The position numbers were made by a program, and so were the translations under genes. From Comamonas piscis (GTDB lineage Bacteria; Pseudomonadota; Gammaproteobacteria; Burkholderiales; Burkholderiaceae_C), in NCBI RefSeq assembly GCF_014109725.1, contig NZ_CP058554.1, forward strand, positions 5,084,001 to 5,148,000: a stretch of DNA of 64,000 nt. Reading direction: 5' to 3'. Numbering within the stretch: the first letter of the stretch is position 1; the number at the start of each line of letters is the position of its first letter. Shown in pieces: positions 51,134 through 59,178 of the stretch. The notes under the pieces are model-generated. The model saw nothing but the letters and a program-made list of their open reading frames with translations. It was not told the origin of the DNA and made no database searches.

Positions 51134-51532
51134 ATGAGCCTGAACCAACACGGTCTGCCTACCCGCGTTCCCGCCATCGCCGCCATCGGCCAGCTGCTGG
51201 CGGACCGGCAATTGCCCGCGGCCGAGCGCCAGCAAGCACTGGATCTGCTGGTGCAAGACCATGCCGACTTGGACGAGGTGGAAAGCCAGGCCGCGCTGTG
51301 GGCCATTGCCCAGATGGGGCGCGATGCAGCGGCCTGCACAGCACTGCTGGCCTGCGCCGATACCTGGTTGCAAAGCGCAGAGATGGCGCAGCCGTTTTTG
51401 GATGGCTATGCCCAGGTCTGCGGCCACAGCATCGTGCCCGCTGCAGTGCCGGCCTTTGCCCAACTGCAGCAGCTGGCGCAGCACGATGCCGAACTGGCTG
51501 CGCGCCTGCCCACCTTTACGAAAGCGACCTGA
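51134..51532 (+). CDS. hypothetical protein, mostly helical
   Basis: A 132-residue Ala/Gln/Leu-rich protein without signal or TM segment. Repeated heptad-like stretches (LLADRQLPAAERQQALDLLVQ, AAVPAFAQLQQLAQHDAELA) suggest an alpha-helical fold such as a HEAT-like solenoid. I do not recognise a family. The stop overlaps the ynfA start (TGATG at 51530-51534), so it is probably translated together with that membrane protein. The ATG at 51134 is preceded by a weak site; an earlier in-frame start exists at 51071. It could encode an adaptor for the YnfA protein, but that is only suggested by the overlap. Confidence 0.6.
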   Translation: MSLNQHGLPTRVPAIAAIGQLLADRQLPAAERQQALDLLVQDHADLDEVESQAALWAIAQMGRDAAACTALLACADTWLQSAEMAQPFLDGYAQVCGHSIVPAAVPAFAQLQQLAQHDAELAARLPTFTKAT

Positions 51533-51864
51533 TGTCCCTGCTGACCACCACCGCCCTGTTTGTGCTGACGGCGATTGCCGAGATCGTGGGCTGCTACCTG
51601 CCTTATCTCTGGCTCAAGGACAAGGCACCAGCCTGGGTGCTGCTGCCCGCAGTGCTGGCGCTGCTAGCCTTTGTCTGGCTGCTGAGCCTGCACCCGACTG
51701 CATCGGGCCGGGTGTATGCCGCTTATGGCGGGGTCTATGTGACGACGGCGATTGCCTGGCTGTGGCTGGTCGATGGCATCCGCCCCAGCGGCTGGGACAT
51801 CGCCGGCGTGGCGCTGTGCCTGGCGGGCATGGGCGTAATCATGGTGGGCGCGGCGCAGCGCTGA
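51532..51864 (+). CDS. YnfA/UPF0060 small membrane protein
   Basis: A 110-residue protein with four hydrophobic helices (LLTTTALFVLTAIAEIVGCYL, WVLLPAVLALLAFVWLL, AYGGVYVTTAIAWLWLV, IAGVALCLAGMGVIMVG). The segment IAEIVGCYLPYLWLK and DGIRPSGWDIAGV are the UPF0060 signature. YnfA resembles small multidrug resistance transporters and has been linked to efflux in enterobacteria. It is coupled to the upstream hypothetical gene and convergent with the DAHP synthase gene. Confidence 0.92.
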   Translation: MSLLTTTALFVLTAIAEIVGCYLPYLWLKDKAPAWVLLPAVLALLAFVWLLSLHPTASGRVYAAYGGVYVTTAIAWLWLVDGIRPSGWDIAGVALCLAGMGVIMVGAAQR

Positions 51865-51885
51865 GCGCGCGCCCGGGTCCGCCAA

Positions 51886-53016
51886 TTAAGCTTTATTGGC
51901 AGCGCGGCGGGCTTGCACCGCCTGCGCCAGCTGGGCCAGCACCGGCAGGGTCTGCTCCATGCTGATGCAGGCATCGGTGAGCGAGACGCCATAGGCCAGC
52001 GGCTGGCCTTCAACGATGTCCTGCCGACCTTCGTGGATATGGCTCTCGATCATCACGCCAGTGATGCGGCGGTCGCCGGCGGCCAGTTGCTGGGCCACAT
52101 CGGCAGCCACATCGATCTGGCGCCGGTGCTGCTTGCTGCTGTTGGCATGCGACAGGTCGATCATCACCTGCTCGCGCAGGCCGCCTTTGGCCAGCACCTC
52201 GCAGGCGGCCTGCACATCGGCCGCGCTGTAGTTGGGCTGTTTGCCGCCGCGCAGGATGATGTGGCAGTCCTGGTTGCCCCGGGTCTCAAAAATGGCGCTC
52301 TGGCCCATCTTGGTCATGCCCATGAAAGCATGCTCGGACTGCGCGGCCAGGATGGCGTCACTGGCCACCTTGACGCCACCATCGGTGCCGTTCTTGAAGC
52401 CCACCGGGCAGGACAGGCCGCTGGCCAGCTGGCGGTGGCTCTGGCTCTCGGTCGTGCGGGCACCAATGGCGCCCCAGCTGACCAGGTCGCTGATGAATTG
52501 GGGCGACAGCAGGTCCAGAAACTCGGTGCCCGCCGGCAGGCCCAGCGCCAGAATATCCAGCAGCAGGCGGCGTGCCAGCTCCAGCCCCTCGTTGACGGCA
52601 AAGCTGCCATCCAAGTGCGGGTCGTTGATATAGCCCTTCCAGCCCACCGTCGTGCGCGGCTTCTCGAAGTAGACGCGCATCACCACCAGCAGGTCGTCCT
52701 TCAAGGCCTCGGCCTGCACCTTGAGCTGACGGGCATAGTCCATCGCCAGGTCATGGTCGTGGATGGAGCAAGGGCCGACCACGACGACCAGGCGGTCGTC
52801 CTGGCCATGCAGGATCTTGGAGATGGCCGCGCGGCTCGATTCCACCAGCTGGTAGGCCTCGTCGGTGATCGGCAGCCACTCCTCCAACAAGGCGGGCGTG
52901 ATCAGCGGGCGCACCACCTTGATGCGCGTGTCATCGATGCGGGTTTTGTCAACCGTGGAAAGCCGGGACGGGGACTTGCGAGGCACGGTGCCTGCGGCAA
53001 TGGAAGAATCGGTCAT
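51886..53016 (-). CDS. aroG: 3-deoxy-7-phosphoheptulonate (DAHP) synthase, AroG-type class I
   Basis: A 376-residue enzyme that condenses PEP and erythrose-4-phosphate at the entry of the shikimate pathway. Typical parts are LVVVVGPCSIHDHDLAMDYA, VMRVYFEKPRTTVGWKGYIN, GAIGARTTESQSHRQLASGL, PVGFKNGTDGGVKVA, CHIILRGGKQPNYSA, VMIDLSHANSSKQHRRQ and GVMIESHIHEGRQD (metal-binding residues included). The N-terminal ~40 residues carry the feedback-control part; which amino acid inhibits it cannot be told. A start-proximal motif identical but for one base to that of rpe stands before the ATG at 53014-53016. Confidence 0.95.
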   Translation of the reverse strand: MTDSSIAAGTVPRKSPSRLSTVDKTRIDDTRIKVVRPLITPALLEEWLPITDEAYQLVESSRAAISKILHGQDDRLVVVVGPCSIHDHDLAMDYARQLKVQAEALKDDLLVVMRVYFEKPRTTVGWKGYINDPHLDGSFAVNEGLELARRLLLDILALGLPAGTEFLDLLSPQFISDLVSWGAIGARTTESQSHRQLASGLSCPVGFKNGTDGGVKVASDAILAAQSEHAFMGMTKMGQSAIFETRGNQDCHIILRGGKQPNYSAADVQAACEVLAKGGLREQVMIDLSHANSSKQHRRQIDVAADVAQQLAAGDRRITGVMIESHIHEGRQDIVEGQPLAYGVSLTDACISMEQTLPVLAQLAQAVQARRAANKA

Positions 53017-53032
53017 CCCGCTATTGTCGCAG
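53014..53032 (-). promoter_or_regulatory. -10-like element abutting the DAHP synthase start codon
   Basis: CTGCGACAATAGCGGGATG on the minus strand has an extended -10 (TGC-GACAAT) six bases from the ATG. It differs at one base from the element at 21051-21069 before rpe. Confidence 0.4.
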
Positions 53033-53071
53033 GGCCTGCAAACACGTTCGCAGGCCTAAGGCATCGCAGGA

Positions 53072-53389
53072 TCAGGAGGAAGACAGCTTCATCAGCACCA
53101 GACCGCTGACGATCAGCAAGGCTGCCACCACGCGCATTGGTGTCAGCGCCTCGCCCAGCACCGTGATGCCGACGATAAACGCGCCCACGGCGCCAATACC
53201 CGTCCAGATCGTGTAGGCCGTGCCCAGCGGCAGGCTGCGCATCGCGACCGACAGCAGGCCAAAGCTGGCAATCATCGCCACCAGGGTGATTGCGCTGTAT
53301 TTGATGTTGGTGAAGCCATTCGACTGCTTCATCGTGAACGCCCAAACCACCTCCAGCACACCGGCAACCAGCAAATAAACCCAGGCCAT
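53072..53389 (-). CDS. gdx: guanidinium exporter Gdx (SugE-type SMR transporter)
   Basis: A 105-residue four-helix SMR transporter. VLEVVWAFTMKQSNGFT carries the membrane Glu-13 needed for proton/substrate antiport and the W-A-F-T-M-K-x-S pattern seen in the Gdx/SugE subtype rather than EmrE. GTAYTIWTGIGAVGAF and LGEALTPMRV are also typical. The family exports guanidinium in exchange for protons. A guanidine-II riboswitch lies immediately upstream, which supports this function over multidrug efflux. The ATG at 53387-53389 has AAGGAG 6-11 bases upstream. The gene is minus strand, following the riboswitch and preceding aroG by 55 nt. Confidence 0.93.
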   Translation of the reverse strand: MAWVYLLVAGVLEVVWAFTMKQSNGFTNIKYSAITLVAMIASFGLLSVAMRSLPLGTAYTIWTGIGAVGAFIVGITVLGEALTPMRVVAALLIVSGLVLMKLSSS

Positions 53390-53423
53390 ATCGAACTCCT
53401 TAGAAAAATGGAATCTTGGAATG

Positions 53424-53484
53424 GCCAGGCCGTCCTGGCGGTGGTGCGCGCCGCTGCTGCAGCGCCATGCAGGGCCGTCCCTGC
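53424..53484 (-). promoter_or_regulatory. guanidine-II riboswitch (mini-ykkC) upstream of gdx
   Basis: The transcript contains two hairpins, each with an ACGG loop: GCAGGG-ACGG-CCCUGC (53469-53484) and GCCAGG-ACGG-CCUGGC (53424-53439), joined by 29 nt. Two short stems with ACGR loops are the whole consensus of guanidine-II riboswitches. The AAGGAG Shine-Dalgarno (53396-53401) lies 22 nt after the second hairpin and the gdx ATG at 53389 follows. Guanidinium binding is known to expose the ribosome site in this class, so expression should rise with guanidine. Confidence 0.92.
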
Positions 53485-53586
53485 GCAATGGGGTTCATGA
53501 TAGCGGCGGGGCCTGCATAGGGCCAAGCCTCCGCTGGATCGCCCGTAGGGCTGTGGGTGGTTGGCGCGCCACAGCGGGCAGCGCAC

Positions 53587-54087
53587 TCAGGCCAGGGATT
53601 CGGCCTCGGCCTCGGCGGGCTCCAACTGCAGCAGATTGCCGACCGTAGCGCCGTAATAGGTAGCGACGCGCTTGCGCTGCTTGAGCACCGCCTTGTCCTT
53701 GCTCACCAGCAAGGCGCGGTGCTGGCTGGCCAGGTCCAGAAAATGCTGGTCGTCCGGGTCCGTGCAGGTAAAGCGGATCTTGGGGGCGGCATCAACATAC
53801 TGCACAGCGGCATCAAACGCAGCCATCACGCCTTCAGGCGACTTGCCGTAGTAGCTGACGCGCGGGGCGATCTGGCTGTAGTGCAGCACCCGCTCCAATT
53901 CAATGCGCTGGGCCTCGTCGGCAATCCAGCGCAAGGCGCCCTGGGCTACCAGCGCACGGATCGGCGGAATATGCGGATCATCAAAGATCAGCATGTCGAG
54001 CACGACATTGGTGTCCAGCACCACAGGCCGGGGCAAGGGCCCGGCGTAGCCTTCATTGCAGGAAGGCCACTTGAGGACGACCTTCAC
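53587..54087 (-). CDS. PIN-domain protein (COG1569-like putative ribonuclease)
   Basis: A 166-residue PIN-domain protein. The acidic cluster is seen as PVVLDTNVVLDMLIF (first Asp), IELERVLH and CTDPDDQHFLDLA, with a further Asp in LLVSKDKAVL. These are the four acidic residues that hold the metal in PIN nucleases. The family is often called a toxin, but no antitoxin gene is adjacent. Its ATG overlaps the RNA methyltransferase stop (ATGA at 54084-54087), so expression is coupled to that gene, and it may act in RNA processing. Confidence 0.85.
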   Translation of the reverse strand: MKVVLKWPSCNEGYAGPLPRPVVLDTNVVLDMLIFDDPHIPPIRALVAQGALRWIADEAQRIELERVLHYSQIAPRVSYYGKSPEGVMAAFDAAVQYVDAAPKIRFTCTDPDDQHFLDLASQHRALLVSKDKAVLKQRKRVATYYGATVGNLLQLEPAEAEAESLA

Positions 54088-55361
54088 GCAGCGCTGCCGG
54101 GCCCGGCCTCGCTGTGGCGTGGCTTGTGCGCGCCCTTGCTCATGTCAAAGCGGAACAAGCGGCATTCGATCGGGCCGTTCCACATGGGGGTGCGGCGCGA
54201 CTCTTTGAGACGCATCTTGCCGGGCAGCTTCAAATCAGGGGTCAGCAGCCAGGCGCTCCAGCCGCTGTAGTTCTTCTTCCAGTGGCTGGCCAGCTGGTTG
54301 AAGAACTCGCCACCGTCTTCGGTCTGCGCCGTCTCGCGCCCTGCGCGCTCGACCTGGCCCATGCGATCTGCTGCATTGCGCCCGGCGGTACCGGCCGCAG
54401 CAATACGCTCGCCATAGGGTGGGTTGAGCAGCATCATGCCGGGCTGCTCGCTGGGCGGCATGCGCTGCAGCGCATCGCCGCCGCGCAGCTCAATCGTCTC
54501 GGCCACACCGGCACGCTCGGCATTGCGCTGGGCAAAGTCGACCATGCGGAAGGAGATGTCCGAGCCGTAGATGCCCACCGGACTCTGGGGCAGGATGCGG
54601 CGCTCGGCCTCGTCCAGCATCGCTTCCCAGACATGGCGCTGGAAGGGCACCAGCTTTTCAAACGCAAAGCGGCGCAGGATGCCGGCGGGAATCTTGCGCG
54701 CAATCTGGGCCGCCTCGATCAGCACCGTGCCGCTGCCGCAGCAGGGGTCGTACAGCGGCTGCGGGTCGTCGCCATGGGGGTCCCAGCCGCTGGCGGCAAT
54801 CATTGCAGCCGCCAGGGTTTCCTTCAGCGGCGCATCGCCCTTGTCCTCGCGCCAGCCGCGCTTGAACAGCGCCTCGCCCGAGGTATCGATATAGATGGTG
54901 GCGCCATCGGTGGTCAGGTGCAGGTGCACGCGCACATCGGGGTGGTGCGTCTCCACGCTGGGGCGCACGCCATGGCGGCCTTCGCGGAAACGGTCGGCAA
55001 TGGCATCCTTGACGCGCAGCGCCGCAAAGTTGAGGCTGGTCAGCGGGCTGTGCTGCGAGGTGACCTCGATCTTGAAGGTCTCCTTGGGCGAGAACCAGAT
55101 CTCCCAGGCCACCTCGCTGGCGGCGCGGTAGAGGTCGTTCTCGTTGCGGTACATGCTATGCGACAGCTCAATCAGCACGCGCTGTGCCAGGCGGCTGTGC
55201 AGGTTCAGCAGCAGCGCATCGCGCCACATGCCGCGCAGCATGACGCCGCCGCGCGCAACCAGCAGGTCCTGCCCGCTGGCGCCGGTGATGGCATGGACTT
55301 CGTCCGCCAAAAGGCCCTCGACGCCGGCGGCGCAGGGCAAAAACAAATGCAGTTGGTTCAT
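54084..55361 (-). CDS. THUMP-containing RNA guanine-N2 methyltransferase (RlmL N-terminal half-like)
   Basis: A 425-residue class I SAM-dependent methyltransferase. The N-terminal THUMP-like region (LFLPCAAGVEGLLADEV, FKIEVTSQHSPLTSLNFAALRVKDAI) is followed by a Rossmann domain with DPCCGSGTVLIEAA (SAM loop), YGSDISFRMVDFAQRNA and the catalytic LLNPPYGERI. The DPCCGSG and NPPYGER motifs mark N2-guanine methyltransferases such as RlmL/RlmG relatives acting on 23S rRNA or tRNA. A C-terminal rlmK-like domain is absent. The ATG at 55359-55361 is preferred to the in-frame start at 55394. It is coupled to the PIN gene downstream. Confidence 0.9.
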   Translation of the reverse strand: MNQLHLFLPCAAGVEGLLADEVHAITGASGQDLLVARGGVMLRGMWRDALLLNLHSRLAQRVLIELSHSMYRNENDLYRAASEVAWEIWFSPKETFKIEVTSQHSPLTSLNFAALRVKDAIADRFREGRHGVRPSVETHHPDVRVHLHLTTDGATIYIDTSGEALFKRGWREDKGDAPLKETLAAAMIAASGWDPHGDDPQPLYDPCCGSGTVLIEAAQIARKIPAGILRRFAFEKLVPFQRHVWEAMLDEAERRILPQSPVGIYGSDISFRMVDFAQRNAERAGVAETIELRGGDALQRMPPSEQPGMMLLNPPYGERIAAAGTAGRNAADRMGQVERAGRETAQTEDGGEFFNQLASHWKKNYSGWSAWLLTPDLKLPGKMRLKESRRTPMWNGPIECRLFRFDMSKGAHKPRHSEAGPGSAA

Positions 55362-55553
55362 AAGCAGGGGGGCAAGCATACGCGCTTGCCCCATTGTCCG
55401 CGCAAGCGCATGGGAATGGCCGACTGTGCCAGCCGCATTCGTAGACGGGAACAGATAGCACTACGGTAACAAGGACCCGGCTGCTATAGTGCGACTCCAG
55501 AGCGGGCCGCCGCCCAGTGCGCCAGGCCCTCCACCCAGAATACCCAAGAAAGA

Positions 55554-56312
55554 ATGCGAATGCCATACCTTGGAGCCGGCGTACACGTCATCATTGCGCT
55601 GTTTTTTGCGGTCCATGCGGTGCGCAGCGGCCAGAACAACTACTGGCTGTTTGTGCTGCTGGCCTTCCCCTTCCTCGGCAGCGTGGTGTATTTCTTCGCG
55701 ATTTACCTACCCAACTCGCGCCTGCAGCGCCATGCGCGCAGCCTGGCGAGCAACGCCGTCAAGGCGCTGGACCCCACCCGCGAGGTGCGCGATGCCCAGG
55801 CCGCATATGACTACAGCCCCACCGCCCAGAACGAGATCCGCCTGGCCCAAGCCTTGTTGGCCAATGGCCAGGCCGAGCCGGCTTTCAGGCACTTTGAAGC
55901 CAGCATGAAGGGCCCGTTTGCGAATGACCTGGAAATCCGTTGGGGCGCCGCGCAGGCCGCCTACCAGGCCAGCCAGCCGCAGCAGGCGCTGCAGCAGCTG
56001 CGGGTGATTGCCCAGGCCGATGTGCATTTCCGGGCCGAGGCCGTGGGCCTGCTGGTGGCCAAGGCCTATGCACAGTTGGGCGACCAGGAAATGGCCCGCA
56101 AGAGCTTTGATTTTGCGCGCCAGCACTCGGGCAGCTTTGATGTGATGGCCGAGTACGCCATCTGGGCCGCTGGCCAGGGCGACTGGCAGACCGCCAACGC
56201 ACTGCAGGCCGAGCTGAACAAGGCGATGACCCCCTGGAGCGGCCAGCAGCGCCAGCTCAACCGCGAGATGCTGCAGCGCCTGAAAACCGCCTTCGCCACC
56301 CAGCCCAAATAA
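55554..56312 (+). CDS. membrane-anchored TPR-repeat protein
   Basis: A 252-residue protein with two N-terminal hydrophobic helices (residues ~8-25 and ~31-50: VHVIIALFFAVHAVRSGQNN, LFVLLAFPFLGSVVYFFAIY) resembling the N-terminal segment of cardiolipin synthase-like proteins. A mainly alpha-helical TPR-like region follows (NEIRLAQALLANGQAEPAFR, LLVAKAYAQLGDQEMARKSF, YAIWAAGQGDWQTANALQAE). The TPR part probably mediates protein-protein contact on the cytosolic or periplasmic face. Two in-frame ATGs (55554 and 55560) are possible starts. It lies between a divergent methyltransferase gene and lpxO; the partner is unknown. Confidence 0.75.
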   Translation: MRMPYLGAGVHVIIALFFAVHAVRSGQNNYWLFVLLAFPFLGSVVYFFAIYLPNSRLQRHARSLASNAVKALDPTREVRDAQAAYDYSPTAQNEIRLAQALLANGQAEPAFRHFEASMKGPFANDLEIRWGAAQAAYQASQPQQALQQLRVIAQADVHFRAEAVGLLVAKAYAQLGDQEMARKSFDFARQHSGSFDVMAEYAIWAAGQGDWQTANALQAELNKAMTPWSGQQRQLNREMLQRLKTAFATQPK

Positions 56313-56435
56313 GCGCGCTGCCATCGGACGGATGCAATAGGCCTGCTGGCAGCAGGCCATCCAACCGCCCCGCAGGCCTTGCAGCGCGCCAGTTTGCGCT
56401 TGCGCAGACAGCCGCCGCAGCTAAAATCGCTGTCT

Positions 56436-57359
56436 ATGGCAAAAATCATCGTTCTGGCCCTGGTGCTGCTTTTCTTTGGCTGCGGCCTCTATATGCACCT
56501 GCGCGGCAAGGTTCGGCACAAGCTGCTGCGCCAGCTGTTCGACCACTCCACTTTCACGGCGCCGTTCAATGTGTTCATGCTGATGTTCAGCAAGGTGCCG
56601 CGCACGCCCTACCTGCCCACCAGCACCTTCCCCGACCTGGCGCCCTTGCAAGCCAACTGGCGCGAGATCCGCGAAGAAGCCATCGGCCTGCAGAAGGCGA
56701 TGCAGATCAAGGCAGCGGCCAACAACGACGATGCGGGCTTCAACTCCTTCTTCAAGACCGGCTGGAAGCGCTTCTACCTGAAGTGGTACGGCCAGGCCCA
56801 CCCGTCGGCGATGGAGCTCTGCCCCAAGACCAGCGCACTGGTGCAATCGATCCCCGGCATCAAGGCCGCCATGTTTGCTGAGCTGCCGCCCGGCGCCAAG
56901 CTCAACCTTCACCGCGATCCCTATGCCGGCTCGCTGCGCTACCACCTGGCCGTTCTGGCGCCCAATGACGACCGCTGCATGATCGAAGTCGATGGCACGC
57001 CCTACAGCTGGCGCGAGGGCGAAGGCGTGATTTTTGACGAGACCTTTATGCATTGGGCCGAGAACCGGTCCGAGGGCAACCGCATCGTGCTGTTCTGCGA
57101 TGTCGAGCGCCCCATGACCAATGGCTTTGCGCAGTGGCTCAACCGCTGGCTGGGCACGCATGTGGTGGCTGCTGCCAGCTCGCCCAACAACGAAGGCGAT
57201 CCGCGCGGCTTTATCAGCCGCATCTTCAAGGTGTCGTTCTACATGGGCCAGTACCGCCGCCGCTTCAAGGCCTGGAACAAGACGGCCTACAAGCTGACCA
57301 AGTTCGGCCTGATGCTGGCCGTGCTGGCCTTGTTTATCTGGTGGCTCTGGCCCAAGTAA
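56436..57359 (+). CDS. lpxO: lipid A hydroxylase LpxO (aspartyl/asparaginyl beta-hydroxylase family)
   Basis: A 307-residue inner-membrane dioxygenase that hydroxylates an acyl chain of lipid A. An N-terminal helix (MAKIIVLALVLLFFGCGLY) and a C-terminal one (FGLMLAVLALFIWWLW) flank the catalytic domain. Iron ligands are expected in NLHRDPYAGSLRYHLAV (H-x-D-like) and the distal His of FDETFMHWAENRS. WKRFYLKWYG and CPKTSALVQSIPGIKAAMF are typical of LpxO. A TAAAAT hexamer ends 8 nt before the ATG at 56436. It is followed by a strong terminator. Confidence 0.9.
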   Translation: MAKIIVLALVLLFFGCGLYMHLRGKVRHKLLRQLFDHSTFTAPFNVFMLMFSKVPRTPYLPTSTFPDLAPLQANWREIREEAIGLQKAMQIKAAANNDDAGFNSFFKTGWKRFYLKWYGQAHPSAMELCPKTSALVQSIPGIKAAMFAELPPGAKLNLHRDPYAGSLRYHLAVLAPNDDRCMIEVDGTPYSWREGEGVIFDETFMHWAENRSEGNRIVLFCDVERPMTNGFAQWLNRWLGTHVVAAASSPNNEGDPRGFISRIFKVSFYMGQYRRRFKAWNKTAYKLTKFGLMLAVLALFIWWLWPK

Positions 57360-57378
57360 ACTGGCGCCGTCTCAACGC

Positions 57379-57411
57379 AAAAACCGCAGTTCAACGAACT
57401 GCGGTTTTTTT
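57379..57411 (+). terminator. bidirectional intrinsic terminator between lpxO and rpoN
   Basis: AAAAACCGCAGTTC and GAACTGCGGTTTTT form a 14-bp stem with a 3-nt loop (57379-57409), followed by TT. With A-runs on the left and T-runs on the right it can terminate both convergent genes. Confidence 0.9.
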
Positions 57412-57447
57412 ATGCGCTGGGCCTTGAGCCCGCTGCGCCAACAACGC

Positions 57448-59073
57448 CTACAGCGCCTTGCGCAAACTGGCGGGCGGGATGCGCATTGCTTCACGGTATT
57501 TGGCCACCGTGCGGCGCGCGCATTCAATGCCCTGGGCCTGCAGCAGATCGGCGATTTTTGCGTCCGACAGCGGCTTCTTGGCGCTTTCCTCGTCCAGCAG
57601 TTGCTTGATCAGCGCCTTGACGGCGGTACTGGAGGCGCTGCCGCCGGTCTCGGTACCCAGGCCTGAGCCAAAGAAGTACTTCAGCTCAAAGGTACCCTGC
57701 GGCGTGGCCATGTACTTGGCGGTGGTCACGCGGCTGATGGTGGACTCGTGCAAACCCAGCTCATCGGCGATCTCGCGCAGCACCATGGGGCGCATGGCCA
57801 GCTCGCCATGCACAAAGAAATTGCGCTGCCGCTCCACAATGGCCTGCGACACGCGCAAGATGGTGTCAAAGCGCTGCTGGATGTTCTTGATGAACCAGCG
57901 CGCCTCCTGCAGGCGCTGCTGCAAGGCGCCATGGCCTTCGCTGCCCTTGTGGCTGCGCAAGGCATTGGCATAGACATCCTGCACGCGCAGGCGCGGCATC
58001 ACTTCGGCATTGAGCTGCACGCTGAAGCCGGGCACCGGCAAACCGCGCTCATTGCTGGGGCGCACGATGACATCGGGAATGATGGCATTGCGGTCCACAT
58101 CCGCATAGGGGCGGCCGGGCCGGGGCTCCAACTTGGCGATCAAGACCAGCGCGCTGCGCACTGCCGCTTCGTTGCAGCCTGTCAGCTGCATCAGCTTGCG
58201 CACATCGCGGCGCGCCAGCAGATCGAGTGATTCCTGGCAGACCAGCAAAGCCGTTTCCAGCGCCAGTGCATCGGCCTCGGGGGTGTCCGAGCCTTCTTCA
58301 TCCAGCAGGCGTTGCCGCGCCTTGATCTGCAGCTGCATGCACTCAGACAGGTTGCGTGCACCCACCCCAAGGGGTTCCAGGCTTTGCAGCAAGCGCAGCG
58401 CGACCGTGAGGTGGTGGAGCAGCGCTTCATAGCGCTCGGGGTCGCTGGCATCGCCAAAGCTTTGCGCCAGCTCGGCCAAGGTCTCTTCCAGATAGCCGTC
58501 GTCGTTCAGCGATTCGATCAAGAAATAGAGTGCGGCCTGGCCCTCCTGGCACAAACGCAGTGACAGCGCCTGGCGGTGCAGCACATCCTGCAGGCTCAGG
58601 TGCTCGGAACGCCGGTCGGACAGCGGCGCTTCATCGTCGTCATCGCCCGAGCCCGCACTGGAGCGCGCGGGCAGGTCGCCCCCCCACTCTTCCCAGTCCG
58701 AGGCCGAGTCGCCGGAAGCGGCTTCCGCATCAACGCCCGTTTCCTTGCCCGCGCCAAAATCCAAAGGCAGGTCGGAAGGACCCGCCTCGAAATCGCTCGC
58801 GCTGCTGGTGTCGGTGCTGGCAGTGGTCTCGGTGGCTTTGTCGCCCACAGCGGCGGTCTCGGTGCCCTCGCTGGTGTCTTGGGCCGGTGCTTCCGCCCGT
58901 TCCGAATCAACAGCGTCATCGCCTTCGCGTTCCAGAAACGGGTTTTCATCGAGCATTTGCTCGACTTCCTGCGTCAGCTCTTGGGTGGACAGCTGCAGCA
59001 GACGGATGGACTGCTGCAATTGCGGCGTGAGGGTCAGGCTCTGCGATACACGCAGTGACAGCGAAGGCATCAT
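57448..59073 (-). CDS. rpoN: RNA polymerase sigma-54 factor
   Basis: A 541-residue sigma-54. Region I is Gln/Leu-rich (SLSLRVSQSLTLTPQLQQSIRLLQLSTQELTQEV; residues ~3-40). An expanded acidic/Ser-rich region II spans ~45-165. Region III has the core-binding domain (ALLVCQESLDLLARRDVRKLMQL), FGSGLGTE near the DNA-binding part and the C-terminal RpoN box ARRTVAKYREAM. Sigma-54 directs expression of nitrogen, pilus, dicarboxylate and other genes with enhancer-binding activators. The start is the ATG at 59071-59073. It is the last of the lptA-lptB-rpoN series, 105 nt after lptB. Confidence 0.97.
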   Translation of the reverse strand: MMPSLSLRVSQSLTLTPQLQQSIRLLQLSTQELTQEVEQMLDENPFLEREGDDAVDSERAEAPAQDTSEGTETAAVGDKATETTASTDTSSASDFEAGPSDLPLDFGAGKETGVDAEAASGDSASDWEEWGGDLPARSSAGSGDDDDEAPLSDRRSEHLSLQDVLHRQALSLRLCQEGQAALYFLIESLNDDGYLEETLAELAQSFGDASDPERYEALLHHLTVALRLLQSLEPLGVGARNLSECMQLQIKARQRLLDEEGSDTPEADALALETALLVCQESLDLLARRDVRKLMQLTGCNEAAVRSALVLIAKLEPRPGRPYADVDRNAIIPDVIVRPSNERGLPVPGFSVQLNAEVMPRLRVQDVYANALRSHKGSEGHGALQQRLQEARWFIKNIQQRFDTILRVSQAIVERQRNFFVHGELAMRPMVLREIADELGLHESTISRVTTAKYMATPQGTFELKYFFGSGLGTETGGSASSTAVKALIKQLLDEESAKKPLSDAKIADLLQAQGIECARRTVAKYREAMRIPPASLRKAL

Positions 59074-59178
59074 GGCAGCGCCTCCGTGCCGACCACGGCA
59101 GATGGCATCCGACAAGCCCCAGCGGCCCGGCGGCGCAAGGCGGTATCTTGGCTGGCACGCCCGCCCGGGCGTGCGGCG

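Noticed and set aside
53072..53389. SMR protein as a multidrug (EmrE-type) transporter
   Set aside because: The guanidine-II riboswitch and Gdx-type sequence make guanidinium export the better call.
53587..54087. PIN gene as half of a toxin-antitoxin pair
   Set aside because: No small antitoxin gene is adjacent; the upstream overlap is with an RNA methyltransferase gene.
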